A model generated the notes under the pieces. It was not told where the DNA came from. It did not search any database and saw only the letters and a program-made list of their open reading frames with translations. Positions 21,562-33,573 of a DNA stretch of 64,000 nucleotides are shown one piece after another. The number at the start of each line of letters is the position of its first letter. Within the stretch, counting starts at the first letter, position 1. Source of the DNA: Chondrosia reniformis (Eukaryota > Porifera > Demospongiae > Chondrillida > Chondrillidae); contig OX359199.1 of NCBI GenBank assembly GCA_947172415.1, positions 3,436,001 to 3,500,000 of the forward strand, written 5' to 3'. The position numbers and the translations under genes were made by a program.

Positions 21562-22260
21562 TTGTTACATTTCCGTAATGCTACAATGGAAGATGTTGCT
21601 GAAAGGTCCGAATCCTGTTGGAAGGAGGTTATTGAAAAGAAAATAACACTTCCTATTATCATGGAAAGAGAAAATGAAAGGGAAGGTAACATATCTGATA
21701 TTTCCTCTGCTAATTGTGTGAATGTTTCAAGTGAACCTGAGTTTTCATTTGAAGCAACATTTCTCCAGCCTACTTTGGCTTCTCCTAAGTCTTCCACTCC
21801 AAATAGGAAAACAATTCAGAGTGAGGAAAGTTCTAAAGCATCTGAAACTGGTGAAGATGGTTTTGTCCAAAAGGAAAATAGTAATGGAAATGATGAGCAA
21901 AATCCTAACCTGAACACAGAAGATACTGTAGATGTACAAGTAGATGAGGTACTGAATAGTTGTCCTGAAGTATCTCTTGAATCATCAGTGTGTAAAGCTA
22001 TTGCCAAATTGCTTGGCTCTTCCGCTGATTTGAATGTATATGATCAATTGCGGTGTATGTATAAGGAAGGAGATAAGCATATGTTGCCTTCTCAGAAGGA
22101 AAGGTATCATTCACTAGCCCGTTACTTTAGGAAAAAGATCTCAGCTAAGAAACGTAGTTTAGATCTCCAAATAGCCCAAGTATCTCCCAATAATACCATG
22201 TACAGTGAGTATGCTAAGGACATAAAGCTTTGCTTGAAATTGGTATGTAATCTTCATTAG
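21562..22260 (+). pseudogene. Downstream acidic reading frame of the TIR transposon
   Basis: A 232-residue open frame rich in Ser, Glu and Asn in its first two thirds, followed by a basic end (YHSLARYFRKKISAKKRSLD). It may be the C-terminal part of the transposase or a second protein of the element. The join to the upstream core is broken between 21345 and 21562. No family was recognised. Confidence 0.45.
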
Positions 22261-22336
22261 AGAGTCGTTGTGTGGCTCTATTATAAGAGTCGTTGTGTGG
22301 CTCTATTATAAGAGTGCGTTGTGTGGCTCTATTACA
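22261..22336 (+). repeat. 25-bp tandem repeat, 3 copies
   Basis: Three head-to-tail copies of AGAGTCGTTGTGTGGCTCTA plus five more bases, directly after the last transposase frame. The third copy has one extra G. Confidence 0.8.
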
Positions 22337-22622
22337 ATTTCTAATAAAGGCTTTTTTCAAAGCCATCACTTCTCAGAAGATTGGCCATGCATATGCTAAT
22401 GAGTATATCTGTTCAGATCAACATTCTACGCAGCCATGCATATTCCACTTCATTGTTATGCTGAAATGTATGTCAGTCATCAGTACATACTTCACTAATT
22501 TACTGGTAATGAGGATGCATGAAAGACTTAACAAAGTCTAGGTATCCCTCTTTGCTGGCTGGTTAGTGTTCAATGTATATAACATCCAGTCATTTTAAAT
22601 TTCCCAACACCATACATACAGT

Positions 22623-22975
22623 TAAAGGATTTGTCCACATGGCTTCATTTCTGGGAACACCACCAAATGTCCTTGAATGGACAATTTCTTTGGTGCTGGT
22701 CCCAATAGTGAACCACATATGGAATAGCATAGATGTACAGACAAATACAGCTAAAGTTCCTTACATGTGCAAAATCATTTTAGCAAAAGTTTAGGTGACA
22801 CAACAAAATGCATACAATTAAAGACTTACCTCTAAAGTATGGCTTCCCAAAGTGCTGAAGATTTGTTCATATGGCTTCATTTCTAGGGACACCACCAAAT
22901 GTCCTTGAATGGACTCTCTGGTGCTGGTCCCAATAATGAACCACATATGGAACAGCATGGATGTACAGACTAATA
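22623..22975 (+). repeat. Diverged direct duplication of about 115 bp
   Basis: 22623-22745 and 22851-22975 share GGCTTCATTTCT, CACCACCAAATGTCCTTGAA and GTGAACCACATATGGAA / ATGAACCACATATGGAA in the same order. They lie inside the right noncoding part of the TIR transposon. Confidence 0.75.
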
Positions 22976-23559
22976 CAATTAAATGATACTAATTTACACG
23001 CAAGACAATAACAATAAAGTGAAAACAAGGTAACAATACGTTGATAATAAGGTCATATTTTTACCTACTAGTGTAAGGTAAAGGTGGTGAGAAAGTGAGT
23101 AACCAGCCTATAATGGGCGTGATGACACACCTTCCAACTAACAGTATAAATAGACTCTACCCAGCATAGCTACAACAGCTGATACAGCAAAAAATGGTAA
23201 CCTTCAACTTCAGAAATCTTGACAAATTCCAGATAACTATAATAAACCCTAAAGAAAACGGAGGAAAAGGAGTCAGGGAACCTACCAAAGCTGTGTAGGT
23301 TCCAAGAAAAATGTAATAATGGTCCTGGAGAGTGTGAATACAGGCATGTGGAACCTCACCTGCTTGAGGGCTGCAAGAGGCCATTCATGTTGGGTTGGGG
23401 GAGGCCCTGTAAAAACCCGAAGTGCAGGTGTGTACATCTGGAGGAGGAAAAGGAACCAGCTGCAAAAAAGAGAGAAGAAGAAAAATAAATAAAAAGAAGA
23501 ACTAACAAACGGCTTTTTTCCAAGCCACCACATGTCAAAAGATTTCAACAATCTAAACA
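22976..23559. other. Right noncoding part of the TIR transposon
   Basis: No convincing gene. Frames on the minus strand here (23157-23587) overlap one another and show no domain, so they are treated as chance. Confidence 0.4.
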
Positions 23560-24060
23560 AACTAAAATGAAATGCTACATTATACAAATCATCTGAAGAG
23601 TCTATATTAAAACACTACGCTACACAAATCAACTAGAAAGTCTAAAATGATACATTATCCAAAAGTCAAAAATGATACGTTACACAAAGGTCTGAAATGC
23701 TACATTAAAATGTGGCATTTCAGACTTTCCAGTTGATTTGTGTAACATAGCATTTCAGACTTTCTAGATGATTTGTGTAACGTCAAGTAGAAAGTCTAAA
23801 ATGATACGTTACACAAAAATCTAAAATTATACATTACACCAAAGTCTAAAATGATACATTATCCAAAAGTCTAAAATGATACATTACACAAAGGTCTGAA
23901 ATGCTACGTTACAACGTAGCATTTCAGACTTTCCAGTTGATTTATGTAATGGAGCATTTCAGACTTTCTAGATGATTTGTGTAACGTCAACTAGAAAGTC
24001 TAAAATGATAGTTACACAAATCATTTAAAAAGCCTAAAAGGAATTGCTACATTACATAAA
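23560..24060. repeat. Subterminal array of direct and inverted repeats
   Basis: Many copies of AAATGCTACGTTAC, AGTCTAAAATGATAC and ATGATTTGTGTAAC, in both orientations, form several nested hairpins. One example pairs AAATGCTAC with GTAGCATTT across 23898-23922. Arrays of this type near transposon ends often bind the transposase. That role is inferred. Confidence 0.72.
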
Positions 24061-24065
24061 ACATC

Positions 24066-24187
24066 TAACCTTCACGTTCTTCTACTGAGGATTTTTGATT
24101 TCTAGTCCGTCGCTAACCCTCGCCGTACCTTCTCGTTCTTCCACTGAGGATTTTCAATTTCTAGTTCTTCGCCGACCCGCACTGTAC
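24066..24187 (+). repeat. Two-copy tandem repeat of about 60 bp near the right end
   Basis: TTCTACTGAGGATTTTTGAT... and TTCCACTGAGGATTTTCAAT... are two diverged direct copies just before the right terminal repeat. Confidence 0.7.
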
Positions 24188-24347
24188 AAGGGACTAATGA
24201 ATCGATTACGTTTTCCACTCTGCTGCGTCATCATAACAGTAAATTATAATATTATTTACCTAATGTGCGAGTCACATGACATTCACGCTACTTTCTGTAA
24301 AATGTTCTAATATTTCGCACTTAAAATGGCCTTAAAAAATTGGAACT

Positions 24348-24373
24348 AATACGGACATGTTCCACATGCGTAG
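24348..24373 (-). repeat. Right terminal inverted repeat
   Basis: Reads CTACGCATGTGGAACATGT on the minus strand and pairs with 17790-17815. Confidence 0.85.
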
Positions 24374-24905
24374 ATGTATTTACTAGTTGTAGGTACAAGT
24401 TGTTTGGACTAGATATACGTAGTAATTGTACTTAAAAGATTGTAGTTGTACGGTCTAATTTTATGTACTAGTTTTATATTCTAGTTGTACTACTACTTGT
24501 AGTACTAGTTGTATGGGCAGGTTGTATGTACTAATTGTATGTACTTTACAAGTAGTAAGTATTAAAACTAGTTATATTTACTAGTTGAAGATTCTAATTG
24601 TATATACTAGTTTTATGTACTAGTTGTATGTACTAATTGTAGGTACTAGTTTTATGTACTAGTTTTATATACTAGTTATCTACTAGTTGTATGTACTAGT
24701 TGTCAGTACTAGTTGTATGTACTAGTGATGTACTAGTTGTATGTATTAGTTTTAGAAACTAGTTGTAAAGACTAGTACTTGCAATATTTACCAGTTTTAT
24801 GTACCAGTACAAGTTATATTTACTAGTTGTAGGTACTAATTGAATATACTAGTTATATATACTAGTTGTACCTACTATTTACTAGTTGTATGTGCTATTT
24901 GTATG
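24374..24905 (+). repeat. 13-bp minisatellite
   Basis: Forward satellite between the TIR transposon and PLE family 2. Its first 80 bases match 29755-29830 and 42300-42380 as higher-order copies. Confidence 0.9.
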
Positions 24906-25050
24906 AAAAATCTAAGATACCATTTTCCTACATGCTATATGCCTATTCTGTAAAAAGAGCCTAAGGGGAACTAAACCTAAAGAGAGCTTTAGATGAAGAT
25001 ACAGTAGTCTTTTCTTCCTTCTTTTCCCTTCTTTCATCTTCTTCTCCACT

Positions 25051-25096
25051 GGGTCAGACAGCCGTTTCTGGGAATTCCACCCTTCATCAGTGATCC
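25051..25096 (-). ncRNA. Hammerhead ribozyme, PLE family 2 RT copy
   Basis: Identical in core and stems to 10163-10208: GGAUCA, CUGAUGA, stem II GGG/CCC, GAAA, AC-GGCU-GU, C, UGACCC on the minus strand. The predicted cut is between plus-strand positions 25057 and 25056. Confidence 0.78.
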
Positions 25097-25351
25097 TGGG
25101 AGTCTTTGTCTTTTTCTTTATCTTGATCTTCTGTGAATCCTTGGCTCACTATGCTAAATCTAGGGGACTTATATACACTACTTTGGCGCCACAAGTTAAA
25201 TAAGGTGTTAACTAAGACACATGATGAAATTTAATTTTATGAAAAGAATGTAGGTCCAATTAACTTTTATGAATTAAATATAAATCTATTAGTAATCTTG
25301 CTTGTACAGGTAAAACAGACTCAGCATAACTATAGACACAAGTAGGACATA

Positions 25352-26007
25352 TTACGTAAGTCTACCCTTAGATCTTCTAGTAGTAACATTTCTTTGGAGG
25401 TGGGGTAACACAATATGGGGTAACACAAGACAGTCCTTAAGCATACTAGCTACTTTTTGCTTATACTTGATTCTAACTAGAGGCTGCCGGGATAGGAAGG
25501 TTTTAAAGGTTGATTTTAGCTTAAAGTATTTGTAACCCTGCTTAATAAGCCTACTGCATAACTGCAAACTTTTACCTGAAAACGGGAGAAGTCACTACAT
25601 AATCTGGAATACCTAATTAGTTGTGAAATAAAGACACTATAGGCTGGGGTATTAGGAATATTACTATCTAAATGGGGGAAATTTACTATATCAAAGTTAA
25701 AGTCCTCTCGCTTATCATATACTTTAGTGATAAATTGATTGTTAGTAATGGTTATATCTAAGTCTAAAAAGGGGGATTTTTAAGGGCTGATATTTGTCTT
25801 TTTAAGAATAAGTTCTTTGGGGTAAATATCACTAATTGACAGTTCAAAATCCTTGCTGTTAATACATAAAAGGTCATCAATATACCTATAAGTATTGGAA
25901 AATTTAATAGCTAGGGTGATGTTATCCTTAAGTAGTCCTTTCATAAACTCATACTCATAGGCAAACAGAAAAAGATTAGCAACTGCAGGGGCACAGTCAG
26001 TACCCAT
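25352..26007 (-). pseudogene. PLE family 2 reverse transcriptase, partial and broken
   Basis: Minus strand. The frame opens at the junction with MGTDCAPAVANLFLFAYEYEF (RT motif B) and continues to YRYIDDLLCIN (motif C, catalytic YIDD). A TAA at 25777-25779 interrupts it, after which the same frame reads SPFLDLDITITNNQF and YDKREDFNFDIVNFPHLDSN, then AYSVFISQLIRYSRLC. A frameshift near 25580 leads into SLQLCSRLIKQGYKYFKLKSTFKTFLSR and on to the end at 25352. These blocks are typical of a widespread animal PLE lineage. The protein ends without a C-terminal nuclease. It may have had an N-terminal one (as in Naiad-type PLEs) or none; the 5' loss hides this. Confidence 0.8.
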
Positions 26008-29000
26008 ATGTATGTATGTACTAGTTATGCGTATACGTTGTATGTACTAGTTGTTCGCATACTAGTTGTAGGTACTAGTTGTATTGAATAGTTGTAAGTA
26101 CTAGTTGTATTGAATAGTTGTACATACTTATTGCAAGTACTGGTTGTATGTACTAGCTGTATGTAGTAGGTTTATTTACTAATTGTATTTTCTAGTTGTA
26201 TGTACTAATCGTATGTACTAGTTGTATGTACTAGTTGGTGAACAAGTTGTACGTACAACTTGTATGTATTTGTAGTATGTACTAGTTTTGTGTACTAGTT
26301 CTATGCACTAGTTGTAGTCCTAGTTTAATCTGCTAGTTGTAGGAAGTAATTGTAGGTACTAGTTGTAAGTTCTAATTGTTTGTACTAGTGGTATGTTCTA
26401 GTTGTATGAACTAGTACGTTATAGTTATATTTACTAGTTGTAGGTACAAGTTGTATGTACCAGTTGTGTGTACTAGTTGTATGTACTAGTTGTACGTAGT
26501 AGTTGTTTGTACTAGTTGTATGAACTAGTACTTTATAGTAGTATTTGCTAGTTGCAAGTACTAGTTTTATGTACTAGTTGTGTGTACTAGTTGTAGGTGG
26601 TAGATGTACGTACTAGTTTTACGGACTAGTTGTATGTTCTAGTTGTATGTAATAGTTATATGAACAAGTACCATATAGTTATAATTGCTAGTTGTAAGTA
26701 CTAGTTGTATGTAGTAGTTGTGTGTAGTAGTTTTATGAACTAATTGTATATACTAGTTTTATGTACTAGTTATACTTACTAGTTGTAGGTACTAGTTGTA
26801 TGTTCTAGTTGTATGTACTAGTTGTATGTTCTTGTTGTATTTACTAGTTTTATACCAGTTGTATGTACTAGTTGTATGTACAAGTTGTATGTACTAATTA
26901 TGATGTAATCATTCTATGTATTAGTTTAATTTACTAGTTGTAGTACTAGTTGTTTGGAGTAGTTGTATGTACTTGTTGTACATACTAGTTGTATGCACTA
27001 GTTGTATGGACTAGGTGTATGTACAAGTTGTATGTACTAGTTGTATGTACTATATATTTGCACTCGTTATATGTGTATGTACTAGTTATATGTACTAGTT
27101 GTGAGTATTACTTGTACGCACTAGTTGTATGTACAAGTTGCATGCACAAGTTGTATGAACTAGGTGTATGTTCTAGTTGCAGTACTAGTTGTATGTACTA
27201 GTTGTACAAACTAGTTGTTTCTAGTAGTTGAATATACTAGTTGTATGTACTTTAATAGTTGTAGAGCTAGTTATATTTACTTGTTGAAGGTACCAATTTT
27301 ATGTACCAGTTGTATTTACTACTTGTTTTTAACAATTGTATGGACTAGTTGTCTGTACTAGCTGTATGGACTAGTTGTATGCACTAGTTGTATGTACTAT
27401 TTATATGTACTAGTTATATTTATTTGCACTAGTTATAAGTACCAGTGGTGTGTAGTAGTTGTATGTACTGGTTGTACGTACTAGTTGTAGTACTAGTTGT
27501 ATGTACTAATTGTGTGTACATTACTAGTTGTATGTATTAGAACCAGTTATATTCACTAGTTGATAGTACTAATTGTATGTACTAGTTGTATGTACTAATT
27601 GTTTCCACTAGTTGTATGTACTCTTTGTTTGTACTAATTTTTTGTACTATTACCAGTTATATTTACTAGTTGTAGGTGTTAGTTGTATGTACTAGTTGAA
27701 TGTAATAGTTGTATGTACTAGTTGCAAGTACTAGTTGTATGTACTAGGTATGTACTAGTTGTACGTTCTAGTTGTGAGTACTAGTTGTATATACTAGTTA
27801 TATATACTAATTGTATGTACTAGTTTCTAGTTTTATGTACTAGTTGTATGTATTAGCTGTATGCATATACTAGTTATATGTACTAGTTGTAGTTCTGGTT
27901 TAATGTAATAGTTGCATGTTCTAGTTGTAGGTAGTATTTATATATACTAGTTATAAGTGTATGTTTTATTCATATGTACTAGTTATATTGTTTATACTAA
28001 TTATAAGTACTAGTTATATGTAATAGTTGTATGTACTACTTGTATGTACTAGTTGTAATACTAGTTGAATGTACTAGTTCTATGTACTAGTTACATGTAC
28101 TAGTTATATCTACTAGTTGTATGTACTAGTTATTAGTTGTAGGTACTATTTGTATGTTCTAGTTGTGTACTAGTTATATTTACTGGTCATATGTATTATT
28201 TGTATGTACTAGTTCTATGTAGTATTTGTAGTACTAGTTGTATGAATTATTTGTATGTACTAGTTCTATGTAGTACTTGTAATGCTAGTTGTATGTACAA
28301 GTTGTAGTACTAATTGTACGTACTAGATATAAGTACTAGTTGTGTGTACTAGTTGTTTGTACTAGTTGTATGTACTTGTTGTATTTACTCGTTATAAGTT
28401 TTATATGTTCTAGTTGTATTTACTAGAACTGGTATATTTACTAATTGTCGGGACTAGTTGTATGTACTAGTTGTATATATATACTAGTTATGTACTGGTA
28501 ATATGTACTAGTTGTATATACTAATTGTATGTATTAGTTATATGTACTTGTTGTATGTCCTGGTAACTATTTATATTTACTAGTTGTAGGTACTAATTGT
28601 ATGTACTAGTTATACGTACTAGTTGTATGTACTACTGTATGTAGTAGTTTTATGTACTAGTTGTAAGAACTAGTTGTATGTACTAGTTGTATGAACTAGG
28701 TGTATGTGCTAATTGTATGTACTAGTTTTATGTACTAGTTGTATGGACTAGATATATGTTCAAATTGTATGTACTAGTTCGAATGACTTGAACTAGATAT
28801 ATTTACTAGTTGTATGTAATTGTTGTATATACAAGTTGTATGTACTAGTTTTATCAACCAGTTTCTAGATATATATACTAGTTCTATGTTCTAGATGTAT
28901 GTACTCTTTATTTGTACTAACTATATGTAGTAGTTGGATTTACTAATTGTGTGTGCTAGTTATACGTCCTTTTTGTATGTACTCGATACTAGTTGTAAGT

Positions 29001-31826
29001 ACTAGTTTTAGGTAGTAGTTGTATGTAGTAGTATTAGATATATTTACTAGTTGTAGGTACTCGTTGTATGGACTAAATATATGAACTAGTTGTAATTAAA
29101 AGATACTAGTTGTATAACCCAGTTGTATGTATTAGTTGAATGTGCTAGTTGTATATACTATTTGTATGTACCAAATGTATGTAGTAGTTGTACGTACTAG
29201 TTGTATGTAGCAGTTCCAGGTTCCAAATTGTATGTTCTAGTTGTATGAGCTAGTTATGTACCAGTGTATGTACTAGTTGCAGGTACTAGTTAAATGTACT
29301 AGTTGTCTGTACTAATTTTATGTACTACTTGTATGTACCAGTTGTATGTACTAGTTGTCTGTATTAGTTACTAGTTGTATGTTCTAGTTGTATGAGCTAG
29401 TTATGTACCAGTTGTATGTACTAGTTGTAGTTACTAGTTAAATGTACTAGTTGTATGTTCTAGTTGTATGTACCATTTATATGTACTAGTTATATGTACT
29501 AATTGTATGTACTAGTTGTATATAATTGTTCTATTTACTATTTCTATGTACTAAGTGTATGTACTAATTGTATCTACTAGTTCTATGTACTAGTTGTAGA
29601 ACTAGTTATTTGAACTAATTGCATGTACTAGTTCCATGTTCTAGTTGTATGTACTATTTATTTGTACTGGTTATATGCACTAGTTGTATTTATTAATTGT
29701 ATGGACTAGTTGTATGTACTAATTCTGGGGACTAGTTGTATGTATTAGTACGAGATGTATTTACTAGTTGTAGGTACTAGTTGTTTGGACTAGATATACG
29801 CACTAGATGTACTTAAAAGATTGTAATTGGACGGTCTAATTTTATGTTTTAGTTGAATATTCTCATTGTATGTACTAGTTGTATGTGTTAGTTTTATGTA
29901 CTAGTTGTATATACTAGAATTATGAACCAGTGGTGTTTTAGTTGTATGTACTAATTGTATGTACTAGTAGTGTGTCCTAGTTGTATGAACTAGTACTATA
30001 TAGTTATATTTTCTAATTGTTTGTACTAGTTGTGTGTGCTAATTGTATGTAGCAGTTTTATGTTCAAATTGCATGTACTAGTTGTATGAGCCAGTTATGC
30101 ACTAGTGTATGTACTAGTTAAATGTACTAGTTGTCTGTACTAGTTGTATGTACTACTTGTATGTACTACTTGTATGTACTAGTTGTATGTACTACTTGTA
30201 TGTACTAGTTACTATTTGTATGTTCTAGTTGTGTGTACTAGCTATATGTACTAGGTATATGTACTAATTGCATGTACTAGTTGTAAGGATTGGTTGTATG
30301 TACTAGTTGTATGTAATAGTTCTATTTACTAGTTGAATGTGCTACTACTAGTTGTATTTACTAGTTGTAGATACTAGTTGTTTGGACTAGTTGCATGTAT
30401 TAGTTGTATGGATTAGTTGTATGTGCCACTTTTATGTACTATTTATTTGTATTAGTTTTATTTGTGTTAGTTTTATGTACTAGTTGTATGTGTTAGTTAT
30501 ATGTACTAGTTGTATGTGCTACAACTATAAAGCAGTTGTGTTTAGTTGTATGTATTAGTTGTATATACTAATTGTATGTACTAGTAGTGTGTACTAGTTG
30601 TATGAACTAGTACTACATAGTTATAATTAATAAATTCTATTACTAGTTGTGTGTACTAGTTGTATTTAGCAGTTTTATGTTCAAATTGCATGTACTAGTT
30701 TTAAGTACTAGTTGAATGAGCTAGTTATGTACCAGTTGTATGTACTAGTTCTTTGTACTAGTTAAATGTACTAGTTGTCTGTACTAGTTGTATGTACTAC
30801 TTTTATGTACTAGTTGCATGTACTAGTTGTATGTACTAGGTTCTAGTTTTATGTTCTAGTTGTATGTTTTTAGCTCTATGTACTAGTTTATGTAATAATT
30901 GCATATATTAGTTGTCAGGATTAGTTGTATGACCTTGTTGTATGTAATAATTCTATTTACTAGTTGTAGGTACTAGTTGTACGGACTAGTTGTACGGACT
31001 AGTTGTACGGACTAGTTGTATGTATTAGTTGTATGGATTAGCTGTATGTTTTAGTTGTATATACTATTTATTTGTACTAGGTAATTGTGTATGTACTAAT
31101 TATAAGTACTAGTTGTGTGCAATAGTTGTATGTAGCAGTTGTATGAACTAATTGTATGTACAAATTGTATATAATGGTTGTTTCTACTAGTTGTAGTACT
31201 AGTTGTATGTGCTAGTTGTATGTACTAATTGTATGTACTTTACTAGTTGTATGTATTAAAACTAGTTATATTTACTAGTTGAAGGTACTAATTGTTCATA
31301 CTAGTTGAATGTACTAGTTGTGTGAACTAATTGTATGTACTAGTTTTATGTACTAGATTTATATACTAGTTACCTACAAGTTGTATGGACTAGTTGTGAG
31401 TACTAGTTGTATGGACTAGTTGTATATACTATGTGTAAGGGCTAGTTGTATGTACTCGTTGCTATTTGTATGTACTATTGGTATGTAGTAATTGTTGGTG
31501 CAAGCACTAGTTATATATTCTGGTTGTAGGTCCTTGTTGAATGTATTAGTTGAATGTAATACTTGTATGTACTAATTGTATATACTAGTTTTATGTACTA
31601 GTTGTATATACTAGTTATTTACTAGTTGTAAGTACTAGTTGTGAGTACTAGTTTTATGAACTACTTGTATGTACTTATACTTGTGGTATTTATTAGTTGT
31701 AAGTACTAATTTTATGTTCTAGTTGTATGTATTAGTTGTACATGTACTATTTTTATGGAGTAGTTGTGTGTACTAGTTGTATGTACTATTTATTTTACTA
31801 CTTATATGTGTATGTACTAGTTATAA
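26008..31826 (+). repeat. 13-bp minisatellite, long block
   Basis: About 5.8 kb of forward units. It includes a higher-order copy of 15640-16020 (at 26870-27300) and the uninterrupted paralogue of the TIR-transposon site (29737-29800). Open frames here, such as 26989-27201, are read-through of the repeat. Confidence 0.92.
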
Positions 31827-32968
31827 AAACTAGTTTTTAGGGGCTGCCAGAGGCAGCCCCTTATATTGTTTTCATTTGCCGATTACGTTGTATGGCTTCA
31901 TGTTACGGAAAGATATATATATATCTATATATATAATACGGGTTGATACGCAACTATTATAACACTTTATTTATACGTCGCTATATAATTAATACAGGTT
32001 CATATATACGCAACTATTATAATACTTTATAATACTTAATTTATACATCAATACATCGTTTTGCAAATGGCGGCGTTCAGGAAGCTTTAGTTAACGAAGC
32101 TTTTCTGTCGCTATTTATAGTGTTCAGGACACTTAAGCGTCCTCAATCGTTAGTATTACGAATATATATATTAAATGCCAACGATACGGCCAAGTAGTTC
32201 GAGTTGATTCGGGGGGCGGCAGCCCCACGAGTTTTTAAACTCGAAATACTTGTTTATACTAGTTTTATGTACTAGATGTATGTACTCGTTATATTTACTA
32301 GTTGCATATACTCGTACTTGTTATGTACTAGTTGTATGTACTAGTTTTATAAACTAGTTGTATGTACTAGTACTAGTAATATTTACTAGTTTTAAGAACT
32401 AGTTGTATGTACTATTTATATGTACTAGTTATATGTTTATATTCTAGTCATATGTACTAATTGTATTTACAATTTGTATGTACTAGTTTTAAGCACTAGT
32501 AGTGTGTACTAGATGTACGCACTAGTTCTATCTACTAGTTGTAATACTAGTTTAATTTACTGGTTGTACAAACTACTTGTATGTACTAGTCGTATGTACT
32601 AGCTGTATGTCCTAGTTGTATGTACTATTTGTATGTACTAATTGTATGTCCTAGTTGTATATACTAATTGCATGGACTAGTTGTATGTACTAGTTGTATG
32701 TACAATATATTTGGTACTAGTTATATGTGTATGGACTATATAGTTATTAGTACTAGTTGTGTGTACTAGTTATTTGTACTACATGTAGGTACTAGTTGTA
32801 TGTACTAATTGAATGTACAAGTTGTATGTACAAGTTGCATATACTAGTTGTAGTACTAGTTGTATGGACTAGTTGTATGTAACAGTTGCATATACTAGTT
32901 GTATGTACTAGTTGTAGTACTAGTTGTATGGACTAGTTGTATGTAACAGTTGCATGTTCTAGTTGTAT
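31220..32968 (+). repeat. 1,747-bp tandem duplication, first copy
   Basis: Satellite plus the foldback element, repeated with an offset of exactly 1,747 bases (for example the GGGGCTGCC hairpin at 31840 and 33587). Only a few substitutions were seen, such as ACTTGTTATG versus ACTAGTTATG and ATACTTGTGG versus ATACTCGTGG. The copies are therefore recent. Confidence 0.88.
31827..32243. mobile_element. Foldback/MITE-like element, copy 1
   Basis: About 417 bp of non-satellite sequence. The left end has a perfect hairpin GGGGCTGCC-AGA-GGCAGCCCC (31840-31860). The right end has GGCAGCCCC (32218-32226), inverted to the left end, followed by the hairpin CGAGTTTTTAAACTCG (32228-32243). The inside is AT-rich with a diverged internal repeat (ACGCAACTATTATAA twice). 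There is no coding frame. It is most like a small non-autonomous DNA transposon. No family could be named. Confidence 0.6.
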
Positions 32969-33573
32969 GTACTAATTGTATGTACTTTACTAGTTGTATG
33001 TATTAAAACTAGTTATATTTACTAGTTGAAGGTACTAATTGTTCATACTAGTTGAATGTACTAGTTGTGTGAACTAATTGTATGTACTAGTTTTATGTAC
33101 TAGATTTATATACTAGTTACCTACAAGTTGTATGGACTAGTTGTGAGTACTAGTTGTATGGACTATTTGTATATACTATGTGTAAGGGCTAGTTGTATGT
33201 ACTCGTTGCTATTTGTATGTACTATTGGTATGTAGTAATTGTTGGTGCAAGCACTAGTTATATATTCTGGTTGTAGGTCCTTGTTGAATGTATTAGTTGA
33301 ATGTAATACTTGTATGTACTAATTGTATATACTAGTTTTATGTACTAGTTGTATATACTAGTTATTTACTAGTTGTAAGTACTAGTTGTGAGTACTAGTT
33401 TTATGAACTACTTGTATGTACTTATACTCGTGGTATTTATTAGTTGTAAGTACTAATTTTATGTTCTAGTTGTATGTATTAGTTGTACATGTACTATTTT
33501 TATGGAGTAGTTGTGTGTACTAGTTGTATGTACTATTTATTTTACTACTTATATGTGTATGTACTAGTTATAA
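32244..33573 (+). repeat. 13-bp minisatellite between the foldback copies
   Basis: Forward satellite spanning the end of the first and the start of the second 1,747-bp copy. A version of 32405-32990 also occurs near 63040-63600 without the duplication. Confidence 0.9.

Larger units (their letters stand above)
17790..24373 (+). mobile_element. Large TIR DNA transposon (6.6 kb), uncharacterised
   Basis: The ends are 26-bp inverted repeats starting CTACGCATGTGG, with 24 of 26 positions matching (17790-17815 and 24348-24373). Inside are about 0.9 kb of noncoding sequence, a broken multi-part transposase on the plus strand (18753-22260) and about 2.1 kb of repeat-rich subterminal sequence. The outer flanks are satellite, and an uninterrupted paralogue of the site lies near 29737-29800. 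No target duplication could be defined, because the satellite around the junction is too variable. The terminal repeats plus a single coding strand argue for a cut-and-paste element rather than a host gene. Confidence 0.78.
24906..26007 (-). mobile_element. Penelope-like element family 2, copy with RT (5'-truncated)
   Basis: The 3' end is at 24906, exactly where the solo copy at 10015 ends. The coding part runs from about 25352 to 26007, and the 5' cut falls inside the RT palm. The 3' tail of about 445 bases carries a hammerhead ribozyme. No GIY-YIG domain follows the RT. It is flanked by TTGTATG on the left and ATGTATG on the right. Confidence 0.82.

Noticed and set aside
22261..22336. Three regularly spaced repeats as a possible CRISPR-like array
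   Set aside because: The copies are directly adjacent, with no spacers, and the window is eukaryotic.
23157..23587. Minus-strand frames in the right part of the TIR transposon
   Set aside because: They are short, mutually overlapping, of low complexity and without any domain.
26989..27201. Open frame rich in Leu, Tyr, Val and Cys, with similar frames at 43477-43671, 52612-52809, 55072-55293, 56033-56221 and 40735-40920
   Set aside because: Pure satellite translation. A 13-bp unit gives a 13-residue repeat (YVLVVCTSCMYKL-like) in each frame.
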